Assembly (NCBI GenBank): GCA_021153985.1
Contig: JAJKJM010000083.1
Span: 1-64,000 of the forward strand
Reading direction: 5' to 3'
From: Polaromonas sp.
GTDB lineage: Bacteria; Pseudomonadota; Gammaproteobacteria; Burkholderiales; Burkholderiaceae_C
DNA: 64,000 bases
Below, in pieces: positions 25,027 through 33,053 of the stretch (position 1 is its first letter; every line of letters starts with the position of its first letter). Made by a program: the position numbers and the translations under genes. The notes under the pieces were generated by a model that was not told the origin of the DNA, did not search any database, and saw only the letters and a list, made by a program, of their open reading frames with translations.

Positions 25027-25971
25027 CTAGATGTCGTAGCTTTCAGCGCCCGGCGTATCGCTCAAGGTCTTCTCCACCAGCGCACGGTTCAGCATGGGCG
25101 CGAAGGACTCGATAAACGCAAACACATAGCCGCGCAAATAGCTGCCGCGCCGCACCGCCAGTTTGGTCCAGTTGATGCCGAAAAGGCTTCCGGCGTCCAG
25201 CGCACGCAAGTCAGTGTCGCGCTCGGCCTCATACGCAATCGACGCCACGATGCCCACGCCCATGTTGAGTTGGACATAGGTCTTGATCACGTCGGCATCC
25301 ATCGCCGTCAGCACGATGTTGGGCGCCAGGCCCCGCTGCGTGAAGGCGCCGTCGATATGCGTGCGGCCGGTCAGGCCGGTGTCGTAGGTGATCAGCGGAA
25401 ACCGCGCCAGGCTCTCCAGCGTGAGCGGGCTGTCCAGCAGCGGGTGGCCCGGCGGCACGATCACCGAATGCGTCCAGCGAAAGCAGGGCAGGGCGACCAG
25501 CTCCGGGTAGTCGCCCAGCGCTTCGGTGGCGATGCCCACATCGGCCTCGCCCGAAATCAGCATGTCGGCGATCTGCTTGGGCGAGCCCTGGTGCAAGTGC
25601 AGTTTCACGTCGGGAAACTGTGCGCGGAATTCCTGTACGGCCGTGGGCATGGCATAGCGCGCCTGCGAGTGTGTGGCAGCGATCGACAGCAGCCCGTTTT
25701 CGCGCCCCACGAATTCCTGGCCGGCTTTTTTGAGGTTGCTGCTTTCAAGCAGCAGGCGCTCAACAATCGGCAGCACATGGGCACCGGGCTCGGTCAGGCC
25801 GGTCAGGCGTTTACCGGCGCGCACAAACAGCTCGATGCCAAGTTCCTCTTCCAGTTCGCGGATTTGCCGGCTGACCCCGGGCTGCGAGGTGTGCAGGGCG
25901 TTGGCGACGTCCGTCAGGTTGAAATTGCACCGCACGGCCTCGCGCATGGAACGCAGTTGCTGAAAGTTCAT
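25027..25971 (-). CDS. cysB: CysB-like LysR-family regulator
   Basis: The 314-aa protein starts MNFQQLRSMREAVRCNFNLTDVANALHTSQPGVSRQIRELEEELGIELF, the CysB-type helix-turn-helix. The ligand-binding part has IAATHSQARYAMPTAVQEF and HQGSPKQIADMLISGEADVGIATEAL, close to CysB and Cbl, which respond to N-acetylserine or adenosine phosphosulfate. It probably activates sulfur assimilation genes, which are not present in this window. Start 25971 was chosen over 26031, which would add 20 non-conserved residues. Confidence 0.9.
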   Translation of the reverse strand: MNFQQLRSMREAVRCNFNLTDVANALHTSQPGVSRQIRELEEELGIELFVRAGKRLTGLTEPGAHVLPIVERLLLESSNLKKAGQEFVGRENGLLSIAATHSQARYAMPTAVQEFRAQFPDVKLHLHQGSPKQIADMLISGEADVGIATEALGDYPELVALPCFRWTHSVIVPPGHPLLDSPLTLESLARFPLITYDTGLTGRTHIDGAFTQRGLAPNIVLTAMDADVIKTYVQLNMGVGIVASIAYEAERDTDLRALDAGSLFGINWTKLAVRRGSYLRGYVFAFIESFAPMLNRALVEKTLSDTPGAESYDI

Positions 25972-26142
25972 GGTGGCGAGGGTGCGGGCGCTGGGTGCGG
26001 GTGTTCGAAGAGGAACACGGATTGTGGGCAAGCCGCCTTATTTATAGAACAACTGATTTGTTCCTTCTAAATCACCAAAACATCCGAAGAGGGTGAAATG
26101 CCCAGATGTCGATGAGCGCTTCGGCGCACTGCGCTAGTCGAC

Positions 26143-26199
26143 TTTGCTATCAATTCAGGAGCTTATGGCCAAGACCAGATATGGGCTGGAGCCCTGAAA
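26143..26199. repeat. Interspersed repeat copy D
   Basis: The blocks tttgctatcaattcaggagc and atatgggctggagccctgaaa form the inverted orientation of copies A, C and E. Its complement reads gggctccagcccatat...gctcctgaattgatagc, which matches copy E (31481-31537) especially well. It fills the gap downstream of the thioesterase gene. Confidence 0.65.
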
Positions 26200-26208
26200 G
26201 ACCATTAA

Positions 26209-26667
26209 TTATCTTGGCAGCAGCATGGCCATGGTGATGCGCGACACACAGGTCAGTTCGCCCGCGTCATTGGTCATCTCGATTTGCCACACCTGGGTGC
26301 TGCGGCCTATGTGCACCGGGCGTGCCGTGCCGGTGACCCAGCCGCTGGTCGTGCCCCTGAGGTGGTTGGCGTTGATGTCCAGCCCGACGGCGCGATGCCC
26401 TTCGGGCGCCGCAAACGCAGCACCGCAGGAGCCCAGGGTTTCAGCCAGCGTCACCGACACCCCGCCGTGCAACAGGCCGTAAGGCTGCACGGTGCGGCGG
26501 TCCACGGGAACGCGGGCGCGGATGAAGTCGTCGCCGACCTCCAGGAATTCGATGCCCAGGTGCGTGATGGCGGTATCGGCGCCGGCGGCGGTGAGCAGTT
26601 CAACGGAGATGGGTTGTTGCCAGATGCGCATGATCGTTCCAGGGATGGGTGGTTGTTCAGCGTTCAC
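26209..26667 (-). CDS. PaaI-type hotdog-fold acyl-CoA thioesterase
   Basis: The 152-aa protein contains the hotdog-fold motif LLHGGVSVTLAETLGSCGAAF at residues about 66-86, which holds the catalytic acidic residue on the central helix, and GLDINANHLRGTTSGWVTGTARP. This pattern resembles the YdiI/EntH subgroup, hydrolases of aroyl- or acyl-CoA. An alternative start is ATG 26631, giving MRIWQQP. It stands alone. The physiological thioester is unknown. Confidence 0.88.
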   Translation of the reverse strand: MNAEQPPIPGTIMRIWQQPISVELLTAAGADTAITHLGIEFLEVGDDFIRARVPVDRRTVQPYGLLHGGVSVTLAETLGSCGAAFAAPEGHRAVGLDINANHLRGTTSGWVTGTARPVHIGRSTQVWQIEMTNDAGELTCVSRITMAMLLPR

Positions 26668-26759
26668 TATAAGGTTGCCGCCTACAAAGGGTGAGGCCCT
26701 TGTCGCGTCGGCTACACGGGCACGGCCCTTTAAGCTGAAGTGATGAAGGACACGCTTCG

Positions 26760-28061
26760 ATGAAACGCGGGCACAAATGGCTGGTGGGGCTGGGCCTTGT
26801 GCTGCTTCTGATCGTTGCCGCCTGGGTAGCGGCCTTGCGGTATCTGCCGTCCGATGAGGAGCTGGCCCAGCGCGCTTCGGTGGAGCTGGAAGCGGCGCTT
26901 GGCGTCAAGGTCCGCGTGGGCGCGCTGCATTGGCGCCTTTTTCCTTCGCCCGCCGTGGTGATGGAAGACGCCGCCACCGAGCAGCCCCAGCCCATCGTGG
27001 TCAAAAAACTCACGGCCTATCCCGACCTCTTTGCGCTGTTGCAGCGCCGCATCAAGATAGACCGGGCCGACCTGGAGGGCGCCACCGTGCCCCAGTTGTC
27101 TTTGCGGGGCCTGGGGAAGGGCCGCGAAACGCCGGAGGCAGGCGGCGAGGAACTGCCGCTGGCGCGCTTTGTGTTTCGCGACCTGACCTGGGTTTCGCGC
27201 CGCGGCATCCCCGTTGTGTATGACGGCGAAGTGGATTTCGACCCCGGCTGGCGGCCGCGCACGGCCGAGCTGCGGCGGCCGGGCGCAAAAGACGCCACGA
27301 CGCTCACCCTAAGCCGAAACGGCCAGGACGACCAATGGGAAGCACGCATCCACGTGGGTGGCGGCACTTTGCACGGAGACGTCCGCCTGGACACCCGCGC
27401 AGGCGGCCGGCTGCACCTGGAAGGCAAGCTGCAGCCCAGGGACATCGAGGTCGAGAGCATGATGGCGGCCTTTAACCGCCGCTCCGTCATCGGGGGCCGG
27501 GCCTCAGGGGACACCACGCTCACGGCCAACGGCGACACGGTGGGCGAGCTGGCGCGATCGCTGCACACCCAGACGATTTTCACCATGGGCAAGTCCACCT
27601 TGCTGCGCTTTGACCTGGACAAAGCCATCCGCACCGCCGGCAAAGAGCACGACGGGCAGACGCCGCTGGACAGCGTCAGCGGCCGGCTGGACACGCAAAA
27701 CACACCGCAGGGCATGGTGGTGACCTATACCGGGCTCAAGGCCGCTTCGGGGTCGCTCACTGCGTCGGGCGAGGCCAAAATCGCCAACCGGCGCATCGAG
27801 GCCGAATTTGCCGTCGACCTGGTGGACGGCGTTGTCGGCGTCCCGCTGACGGTCAGCGGCCCGCTGGAAGACGTCAAATTCTCCGTGCCCGGCGGCGCCA
27901 TTGCCGGCGCCGTGGTCGGCACGGCGGTACTGCCCGGCGTGGGCACGGCGATAGGCGCGCGCGTGGGGGCAACTTTGGGCAAGATCTTCAGCCCGGGGCC
28001 TTCGGCGCCGGCCTCCGCGCCCCGCCCGGCCAAGCCGGCCCCGCCCGCCAAAACGCGCTGA
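26760..28061 (+). CDS. AsmA-family protein, paralogue of the gene at 944
   Basis: The 433-aa protein has one N-terminal membrane helix (residues about 8-29), then LPSDEELAQRASVELEAALGVKVRVGALHWRLFPSP, the same AsmA-type opening as the gene at 944. Both share the KLQPRDIEVES/KLQTRDVEVSA element, the LDKAIRTAGKEHDGQTPLDSVSG stretch and a glycine-rich tail (GAVVGTAVLPGVGTAIGARVG). The C-terminus ends in a Pro/Ala/Lys-rich segment. AsmA-like proteins are thought to act in phospholipid transport between membranes. It stands alone. Confidence 0.78.
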   Translation: MKRGHKWLVGLGLVLLLIVAAWVAALRYLPSDEELAQRASVELEAALGVKVRVGALHWRLFPSPAVVMEDAATEQPQPIVVKKLTAYPDLFALLQRRIKIDRADLEGATVPQLSLRGLGKGRETPEAGGEELPLARFVFRDLTWVSRRGIPVVYDGEVDFDPGWRPRTAELRRPGAKDATTLTLSRNGQDDQWEARIHVGGGTLHGDVRLDTRAGGRLHLEGKLQPRDIEVESMMAAFNRRSVIGGRASGDTTLTANGDTVGELARSLHTQTIFTMGKSTLLRFDLDKAIRTAGKEHDGQTPLDSVSGRLDTQNTPQGMVVTYTGLKAASGSLTASGEAKIANRRIEAEFAVDLVDGVVGVPLTVSGPLEDVKFSVPGGAIAGAVVGTAVLPGVGTAIGARVGATLGKIFSPGPSAPASAPRPAKPAPPAKTR

Positions 28062-28248
28062 ACAGCTGCAGCCAGGCCATGCGGATACCCCGTTATCGGG
28101 CCCAGTCTTTACAAGCCCCGGCGCGCGGCCAGCGGGTAAAATCACCAGCGCGTTTGCTGTTCGCTGTTTGTAAGCCCTTGCTTTTGCATCAAGCCGCTTA
28201 CGGCACTTACGGCAGCCACCTTGCTTCCATTCACTAAGGCCTACTGAC

Positions 28249-28602
28249 ATGTCCCAGCAGCCACCTGCCGTTCCCGCCCCTTCTGATGCCACCCCGCTCG
28301 AACGCGCGCTCGGGCAGAACGAAGCCGTGAAAGACACGGTGGAGCAATCAGCCGCGGAACTGCTGATCATCAACACCGTACTCAAGCAGGAAGTCCCGCC
28401 GCATGTCCAGACCGGCGAGGTGGCGCAAGCATTGCAAAAGACCGACGAACTGGAAACCCGCATCCAGGAGTCGGCTGAAGACCTCGCGCAGGTCAACCAG
28501 GCCCTGGAGCAGGAAATCGGCGAGCGCGCCGACCTTGAGCGCGAACTCGCCCACACCAAAGCGGCTCTCGCCAAGGCCACCGGCCAGGCTCAAGCCAGGT
28601 AA
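28249..28602 (+). CDS. Short coiled-coil protein
   Basis: I do not recognise a family beyond a long predicted coiled coil. The 117-aa acidic protein has a Pro-rich N-terminus (residues 4-15) and then heptad-like Leu/Ile/Val and Ala positions from about residue 25 to 110 (VEQSAAELLIINTVLKQEV, ALEQEIGERADLERELAHTKAALAK). There is no membrane segment or signal peptide. Similar small coiled-coil proteins occur in related bacteria, with unknown function. It has its own 180-base upstream gap and a hairpin after it. Confidence 0.7.
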   Translation: MSQQPPAVPAPSDATPLERALGQNEAVKDTVEQSAAELLIINTVLKQEVPPHVQTGEVAQALQKTDELETRIQESAEDLAQVNQALEQEIGERADLERELAHTKAALAKATGQAQAR

Positions 28603-28613
28603 ACCGGCAGCGC

Positions 28614-28630
28614 GCCGGGCCATGCCCGGC
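28614..28630 (+). terminator. Hairpin after the coiled-coil gene
   Basis: gccgggc (28614) and gcccggc (28624) form a perfect 7-bp stem with a three-base loop, twelve bases after the stop codon. No T run follows, so a terminator role is tentative. Confidence 0.35.
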
Positions 28631-28696
28631 CATCGCGCACCGTCACGCGGCCGTCATTGCCGCGTCATCAATTCGTCAGGGTTTCTACCTAGACTC

Positions 28697-28710
28697 GTTT
28701 AGAGTTAAAC
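28697..28710. promoter_or_regulatory. Shared upstream element GTTTAGAGTTAAAC, first copy
   Basis: GTTTA and TAAAC form a 5-bp inverted repeat with a four-base spacer. The same wording, GTTTAGACTTAAAG, occurs before the second receptor gene at 30157-30170. It lies 117 bases before the first ATG. An operator or AT-rich promoter part common to the duplicated genes is likely. Confidence 0.4.
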
Positions 28711-28826
28711 GATTCCCCTGCTGGTTTGGCGCGTCATCGCACCGGTCAGCGGGCGGGTCTGTCCCGCAAGGCCGCACGCCTTGTCCTTTTGGCCTTCACG
28801 GCCGCCCCCTTTGGAGATTCTTCGCG

Positions 28827-29978
28827 ATGTTTCGCCGCCGCTTCCTTTCGCTTGCCCCTCAAATCGCCGCTTTTGCCGCCGCCCCCGCTTTTATCCGCAA
28901 CGCCTATGCCCAGGACGGCCTGACGGCCAAGGCCATCACCATCGGCAGCACGGGCGCGACCAGCGGCCCGCTGGCCGGCGTGGGCGCCGAGCTCAAGCTG
29001 GGCGTGGATGCGGCTATGGGCCAGATCAACGCCAAGGGCGGCGTCAACGGCCGCGTGCTGCAGTTCCAGATGCTGGACGACGGCTATGTGCCGCAGCGCA
29101 GCGCTGACAACGTGAAGAAGATGATCGGCGACGGCAGCATTTTTGCGCTGATGTCCTGCGTCGGCACGCCGAACAACACCGCCATCGTGCCGTTGATTGA
29201 AGAGTCCAACCTGCCTTACGTCGGGCCGCGCTCGGGTGCTTCGTCGCTGCGCAAGCCCGGCATGCGCAACGTGTTCCATGTGCGCGCCAGCTTCACCGAC
29301 GAAACCCAGCGCCTGGTGCAGCGCATCGTGAGCATGGGCATCAAGGACCTGGCCGTTGTGTATCTGGACAACGACTACGGCAAGGAAGTGCTGGCCGACG
29401 TCAACCGCGCACTGCAGACGCAGGGCGCCAAGCCGGCAGCGCAAGCGGCACTGGCCGTTGACGGCAAGAACCTCAATGACGTGGTGGGCCAGATCATCGC
29501 CGGCAAACCCGGTGCGGTGCTGCTGGGCACGGCAGGCTCGGCTTCGGTCGGCCTGATTGCCGCGCTGAAGAAAGCATCGCCCATGCTGCCGATTGCCGGC
29601 CTCAGCGTCACGCTGGCCGGCGACGGCATCAAGGCACTGGGCGCGGCCGGCACCGGCCTGGCGCTGACGATGGTGTTCCCGGACCCGTACCGCGCCAAGC
29701 TGCAAGTGGTGCGCGACTACCAGGCCGCCATGCGCGCCATCGGCCAGCAGGAGTTCTCGCTCGGCAGCCTGGAGAGCTACATCAACACCCACGTCATGGC
29801 CGAAGGCCTGGAGCGCGCCGGCCGCGATGTGACGCGCGCCAAGCTGCGCACTGCGCTGGCCGGTTTGCAGAAGTTTGACCTCGGTGGTTTCAGCGTCGAC
29901 TACGCCGCGCCGCCTTTCGCAGGTTCGAAATACGTGGACCTGGGCGTGCTGGGCTCTGGCGGCCGTTTTATCGGCTAA
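28827..29978 (+). CDS. Branched-chain amino acid-type ABC substrate-binding protein, first copy
   Basis: The 383-aa periplasmic receptor has a Tat-like signal (FRRRFLSLAPQIAAFAAAPAF, cleavage near NAYA-QDGL). It then shows the Liv-type type I periplasmic binding fold: KAITIGSTGATSGPLAGVGAELKLG, NAKGGVNGRVLQFQMLDDGY, and the LESYINTHVMAEGLERAGRDV end. It should bind amino acids or related small organic molecules. It is one of two tandem, highly similar genes. No permease or ATPase gene is adjacent, so it is an orphan receptor that may serve a transporter elsewhere. Confidence 0.9.
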   Translation: MFRRRFLSLAPQIAAFAAAPAFIRNAYAQDGLTAKAITIGSTGATSGPLAGVGAELKLGVDAAMGQINAKGGVNGRVLQFQMLDDGYVPQRSADNVKKMIGDGSIFALMSCVGTPNNTAIVPLIEESNLPYVGPRSGASSLRKPGMRNVFHVRASFTDETQRLVQRIVSMGIKDLAVVYLDNDYGKEVLADVNRALQTQGAKPAAQAALAVDGKNLNDVVGQIIAGKPGAVLLGTAGSASVGLIAALKKASPMLPIAGLSVTLAGDGIKALGAAGTGLALTMVFPDPYRAKLQVVRDYQAAMRAIGQQEFSLGSLESYINTHVMAEGLERAGRDVTRAKLRTALAGLQKFDLGGFSVDYAAPPFAGSKYVDLGVLGSGGRFIG

Positions 29979-30003
29979 GCGAACAGGCGATCAAGCTTGA
30001 ACA

Positions 30004-30039
30004 AAAGCCCCGGCCAGTCGATGCACCGGCCGGGGCTTT
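30004..30039 (+). terminator. Terminator after the first receptor gene
   Basis: A 12-bp stem is formed by aaagccccggcc (30004) and ggccggggcttt (30028) around a 12-base loop. The tail is short in T. The stem and loop wording (agtcgatg) is repeated after the second gene copy. Confidence 0.75.
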
Positions 30040-30156
30040 GCCGTTTCGCCCTTCAAAGGCGCGGGCCTGCCACCGGCCAAAGCCCCGTGGAACATCACGC
30101 CGGCAGACCAGCGGCGCCTTGGCGTCGCCGAGCGGACAGGCCCGCGGCGGGTAATA

Positions 30157-30170
30157 GTTTAGACTTAAAG
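30157..30170. promoter_or_regulatory. Shared upstream element GTTTAGACTTAAAG, second copy
   Basis: This is the counterpart of the element at 28697-28710, with the same GTTTAGA and TTAAA blocks, 95 bases before the second ATG. It shows that the duplication carried the promoter region along. Confidence 0.4.
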
Positions 30171-30264
30171 TATTCGGCCGCTTCGCGGCCGGTGTCCCCT
30201 GCAGGGTCCTCACGGCCTTGTTCTTTTGGCCTGTTTGGCCACCCCCCGTTTCGGAGACTTCGCG

Positions 30265-31419
30265 ATGTTTCGCCGCCGCTTTCTTTCGCTCGCCCCCCAA
30301 TTGGCCGCTCTTGCCGCAGCCCCCGCATTCATCCGCAATGCCTACGCCCAGGAAGGTCTGAGCGCCAAGGCCGTGACCATCGGCTCTTCGGGCGCACTCA
30401 GCGGCCCGCTGGCCGGCTTCGGCGCCGACCTCAAGCTCGGCGTGGAAGCGGCCATGGGCCAGATCAATGCCAAAGGCGGCGTCAACGGCCGCACGCTGCA
30501 GTTCCAGATGATGGACGACGCCTATGTGCCGCAGCGCACCTCGGACAACGTCAAGAAGATGATCGGCGACGGCAGCGTTTTTGCGCTGATGTCCTGCATC
30601 GGCACGCCCAACAACGCCGCCATCGTGCCGCTGATTGAAGAGTCGAATCTGCCGTATGTGGCGCCGCTGACCGGCGCGTCCTCGCTGCGCAAGCCCGGCA
30701 TGCGCAACGTGTTCCACGTGCGCGCCAGCTACACCGACGAAACCCAGCGCCTGGTGCAAAAACTGGTAGGCATGGGCATCAAAGACCTGGCCATCGTCTA
30801 CCTGGACAACGGCTTCGGCAAGGAAGTGCTGGCCGACGCCGTGCAGGCGCTGCAAGCGCAGGGCGTGAAGGCTGTCGCACAGGTGGCGCTCGCGACCGAC
30901 GGCAAAAACCTCAATGAGGTTGTGAGCCAGGTCAGCGCCGCCAAGCCCGGCGCCGTGCTGTTGGGCACAGCCGGCGCCGCTTCGGTGGGCGTGATCGCCG
31001 CGCTCAAGAAAGCTTCCCCCATGTTGCCAGTGGCGGGCCTGAGCGTGACGCTCACCGCTGACGGCCTCAAGAGCCTGGGCGCTGCAGGCTCGGGCCTGGC
31101 GCTGACCATGGTGTTCCCCGACCCCTACCGTGCCAAGACCCAGGTGGTGCGCGACTACCAGGCCGCGATGCGCGCCATCGGCCAGCAGGAGTTTTCGCTC
31201 GGCAGCCTGGAGAGCTATGTCAACACCCGCGTGCTGGCCGAAGGCCTGGAACGCGCCGGCCGCGACGTGACACGCGCCAAGCTGCGCACTGCGCTGGCCA
31301 GCGTGCAGAAGTTCGACCTGGGTGGTTTCAGCGTGGACTACGCCGCCGCATCGCCGTTTGTGGGCTCCAAATTTGTGGACCTGGGCGTGCTGGGGGCCGG
31401 TGGCCGCTTTATCGGTTAA
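30265..31419 (+). CDS. Branched-chain amino acid-type ABC substrate-binding protein, second copy
   Basis: The 384-aa protein mirrors the gene at 28827: signal FRRRFLSLAPQLAALAAAPAF, then KAVTIGSSGALSGPLAGFGADLKLG, and the same LESYVNTRVLAEGLERAGRDV end. Most differences are conservative, with a few around the pocket (VGPRSG versus VAPLTG near residue 131), so the ligands may differ. The ATG at 30265 is equivalent to the first copy's start; an upstream in-frame start at 30226 lacks support. No permease or ATPase genes are adjacent. Confidence 0.9.
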   Translation: MFRRRFLSLAPQLAALAAAPAFIRNAYAQEGLSAKAVTIGSSGALSGPLAGFGADLKLGVEAAMGQINAKGGVNGRTLQFQMMDDAYVPQRTSDNVKKMIGDGSVFALMSCIGTPNNAAIVPLIEESNLPYVAPLTGASSLRKPGMRNVFHVRASYTDETQRLVQKLVGMGIKDLAIVYLDNGFGKEVLADAVQALQAQGVKAVAQVALATDGKNLNEVVSQVSAAKPGAVLLGTAGAASVGVIAALKKASPMLPVAGLSVTLTADGLKSLGAAGSGLALTMVFPDPYRAKTQVVRDYQAAMRAIGQQEFSLGSLESYVNTRVLAEGLERAGRDVTRAKLRTALASVQKFDLGGFSVDYAAASPFVGSKFVDLGVLGAGGRFIG

Positions 31420-31442
31420 GCCTCAAGGATTGAACAAAAAAG

Positions 31443-31475
31443 CCCCGGCCAGTCGATGAACTGGCCGGGGATTTT
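31443..31475 (+). terminator. Terminator after the second receptor gene
   Basis: A perfect 11-bp stem (ccccggccagt at 31443, actggccgggg at 31460, six-base loop) is followed by atttttatat. It is a strong intrinsic terminator. Confidence 0.9.
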
Positions 31476-31480
31476 TATAT

Positions 31481-31537
31481 CAAATTGGCCTCTAGCCCAT
31501 ATGCTGCATAGGCTAGTAGCTCCTGAATTAATAGCAA
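31481..31537. repeat. Interspersed repeat copy E
   Basis: This copy has caaattggcctctagcccat, atgctgcata and then agtagctcctgaattaatag. It is the fullest copy in the direct orientation and lies between the receptor terminator and the convergent permease gene. Confidence 0.65.
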
Positions 31538-31548
31538 CGCGGAACGGA

Positions 31549-32835
31549 TCAGCGTTTGCGGTTCAGCAGCGCGTACAGCAGGATGGCGCCAAAGGTGGCG
31601 GTGCCGATGCCGCCCAAAGCAAACTGGCCGAAGCGCAGCGTGAAGTCGCCTGTGCCCAGCACCAGCGTGATGGCCGCGACGATCAGGTTTTTGTTGTCTG
31701 AAAAATCCACCTTGTTGTCGACCCAGATCTTGGCGCCGGCCACCGCGATCAGGCCGAAGACCACAATGCTCACGCCGCCCATCACCGGCAGCGGGATCGC
31801 CTGGATCAGCGCGCCGAACTTGGGGCTGAAGCCCAGCAGCACGGCGATCAGCGCCGCCACCACGAAGACGGCCGTCGAATAAATCTTGGTCGCGGCCATC
31901 ACGCCGATGTTCTCTGCATACGTCGTCACGCCGGTGCCACCGGCGCCGCCCGAGACGATGGTCGCCACGCCGTCGCCGATGAAGGCACGGCCCATGTACT
32001 GGTCCAGGTTCTTGCCCGTCATGGCTGTCACTGCCTTGATGTGGCCCAGGTTTTCCGCCACCAGGATGATGGCGACCGGCGCGATCAGCAGCATGGCGTT
32101 GAACTCAAACACCGGCGCCGTGAAGCCCGGCATGCCCACCCACGCGGCGCTGGCGATGCCCGACAAATCCATGGGCTTGCCCAGGCCCAGCCCGTTGGTC
32201 AGCACCGAATAAATCACGCTGGCCACAATCAGCCCGACCAGGATCAGCAGGCGCTGCACCATGCCGCGCGTCATTACCGCCACCAGCGCCACGCTGACAA
32301 AGGTCACCACCTGCATCCACGAATCGAAATTGCTGGACGCCATGTTCTTGATGGGAATGGCGGCCAGGTTCAGGCCGATGACGGCCACCACCGCGCCGGT
32401 GACCACCGGCGGCATGAAGCGTTCTATCCAGCCGGTGCCCACTGACTGCACGATGACGCCGATCAGGGTGTAGAGCACGCCGCAGGCGATGATGCCGCCC
32501 AAGGCCACGCCGAGGTTGGTGTTGGGGCCTTTGCCGGCGTAGGCTGTGGCGGCGATCACCACGCCGATAAAGGCAAAGCTTGAGCCGAGGTAGCTCGGCA
32601 CCTTGCCACCGGTGATGGCAAAGAAGATCAGCGTGCCGATGCCGCTCATCAGGATGGCGATGTTGGGGTCAAACCCCATCAAAATCGGCGCCAGCACCGT
32701 GGCGCCGAACATGGCAATCACGTGCTGCACGCCCATGACCGCGGTTTGCGGCCAGGGCAGGCGCTCGTCGGGTGCGATCACGCCGCCTTGCTGCAAGACC
32801 GCGCTGCTTTTTTCTGTCCAGCTGAACATTCCCAT
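31549..32835 (-). CDS. NCS2-family nucleobase permease (uracil/xanthine type)
   Basis: The 428-aa membrane protein has about 12-14 hydrophobic segments. The N-terminal PQTAVMGVQHVIAMFGATVLAPILMGFDPNIAILMSGIGTLIFF and the helix-10 signature VAENLGHIKAVTAMTGKNLD place it in NCS2, close to UraA/RutG pyrimidine transporters. It should import uracil or related bases with protons. The start at 32835 is set by a GGAGGG site and the family-like MGMFSW; the upstream in-frame region encodes only repeat-derived sequence. The ligand is inferred, so I give no symbol. Confidence 0.9.
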   Translation of the reverse strand: MGMFSWTEKSSAVLQQGGVIAPDERLPWPQTAVMGVQHVIAMFGATVLAPILMGFDPNIAILMSGIGTLIFFAITGGKVPSYLGSSFAFIGVVIAATAYAGKGPNTNLGVALGGIIACGVLYTLIGVIVQSVGTGWIERFMPPVVTGAVVAVIGLNLAAIPIKNMASSNFDSWMQVVTFVSVALVAVMTRGMVQRLLILVGLIVASVIYSVLTNGLGLGKPMDLSGIASAAWVGMPGFTAPVFEFNAMLLIAPVAIILVAENLGHIKAVTAMTGKNLDQYMGRAFIGDGVATIVSGGAGGTGVTTYAENIGVMAATKIYSTAVFVVAALIAVLLGFSPKFGALIQAIPLPVMGGVSIVVFGLIAVAGAKIWVDNKVDFSDNKNLIVAAITLVLGTGDFTLRFGQFALGGIGTATFGAILLYALLNRKR

Positions 32836-32929
32836 GGCATTCCCTCCAGTTGTTAAGTGAGGCAATGCTAGGGGCAATGGCGCCTGTGCACAAGGTTGCC
32901 CCCTTCGTCTCTCTTCCCTCTTCCTCTTA

Positions 32930-33050
32930 ATTCCCTCTCCCCCTGGGAGAGGGTCAGGGTGAGGGCCAGCGGCCTTCAATCAAGCAAACAGAGGCACCAA
33001 CGCCGCAAGCCCTCATCCCCGCCTTCTCCCAGAGGGAGAAGGAGCAAGCC
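32930..33050. repeat. Palindromic CCCTCTCCC...GGGAGAAGG repeat
   Basis: The stretch contains ctctccccctgggagaggg (about 32935), tgagggccagcgg, then ccctcatccccgccttctcc and cagagggagaagg. The wording 'PDPLPGGEG' in translation is a known signature of an interspersed palindromic repeat in many proteobacterial genomes. It can fold into a long hairpin and probably separates the permease and hydrolase transcripts. Confidence 0.6.
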
Positions 33051-33053
33051 CGC

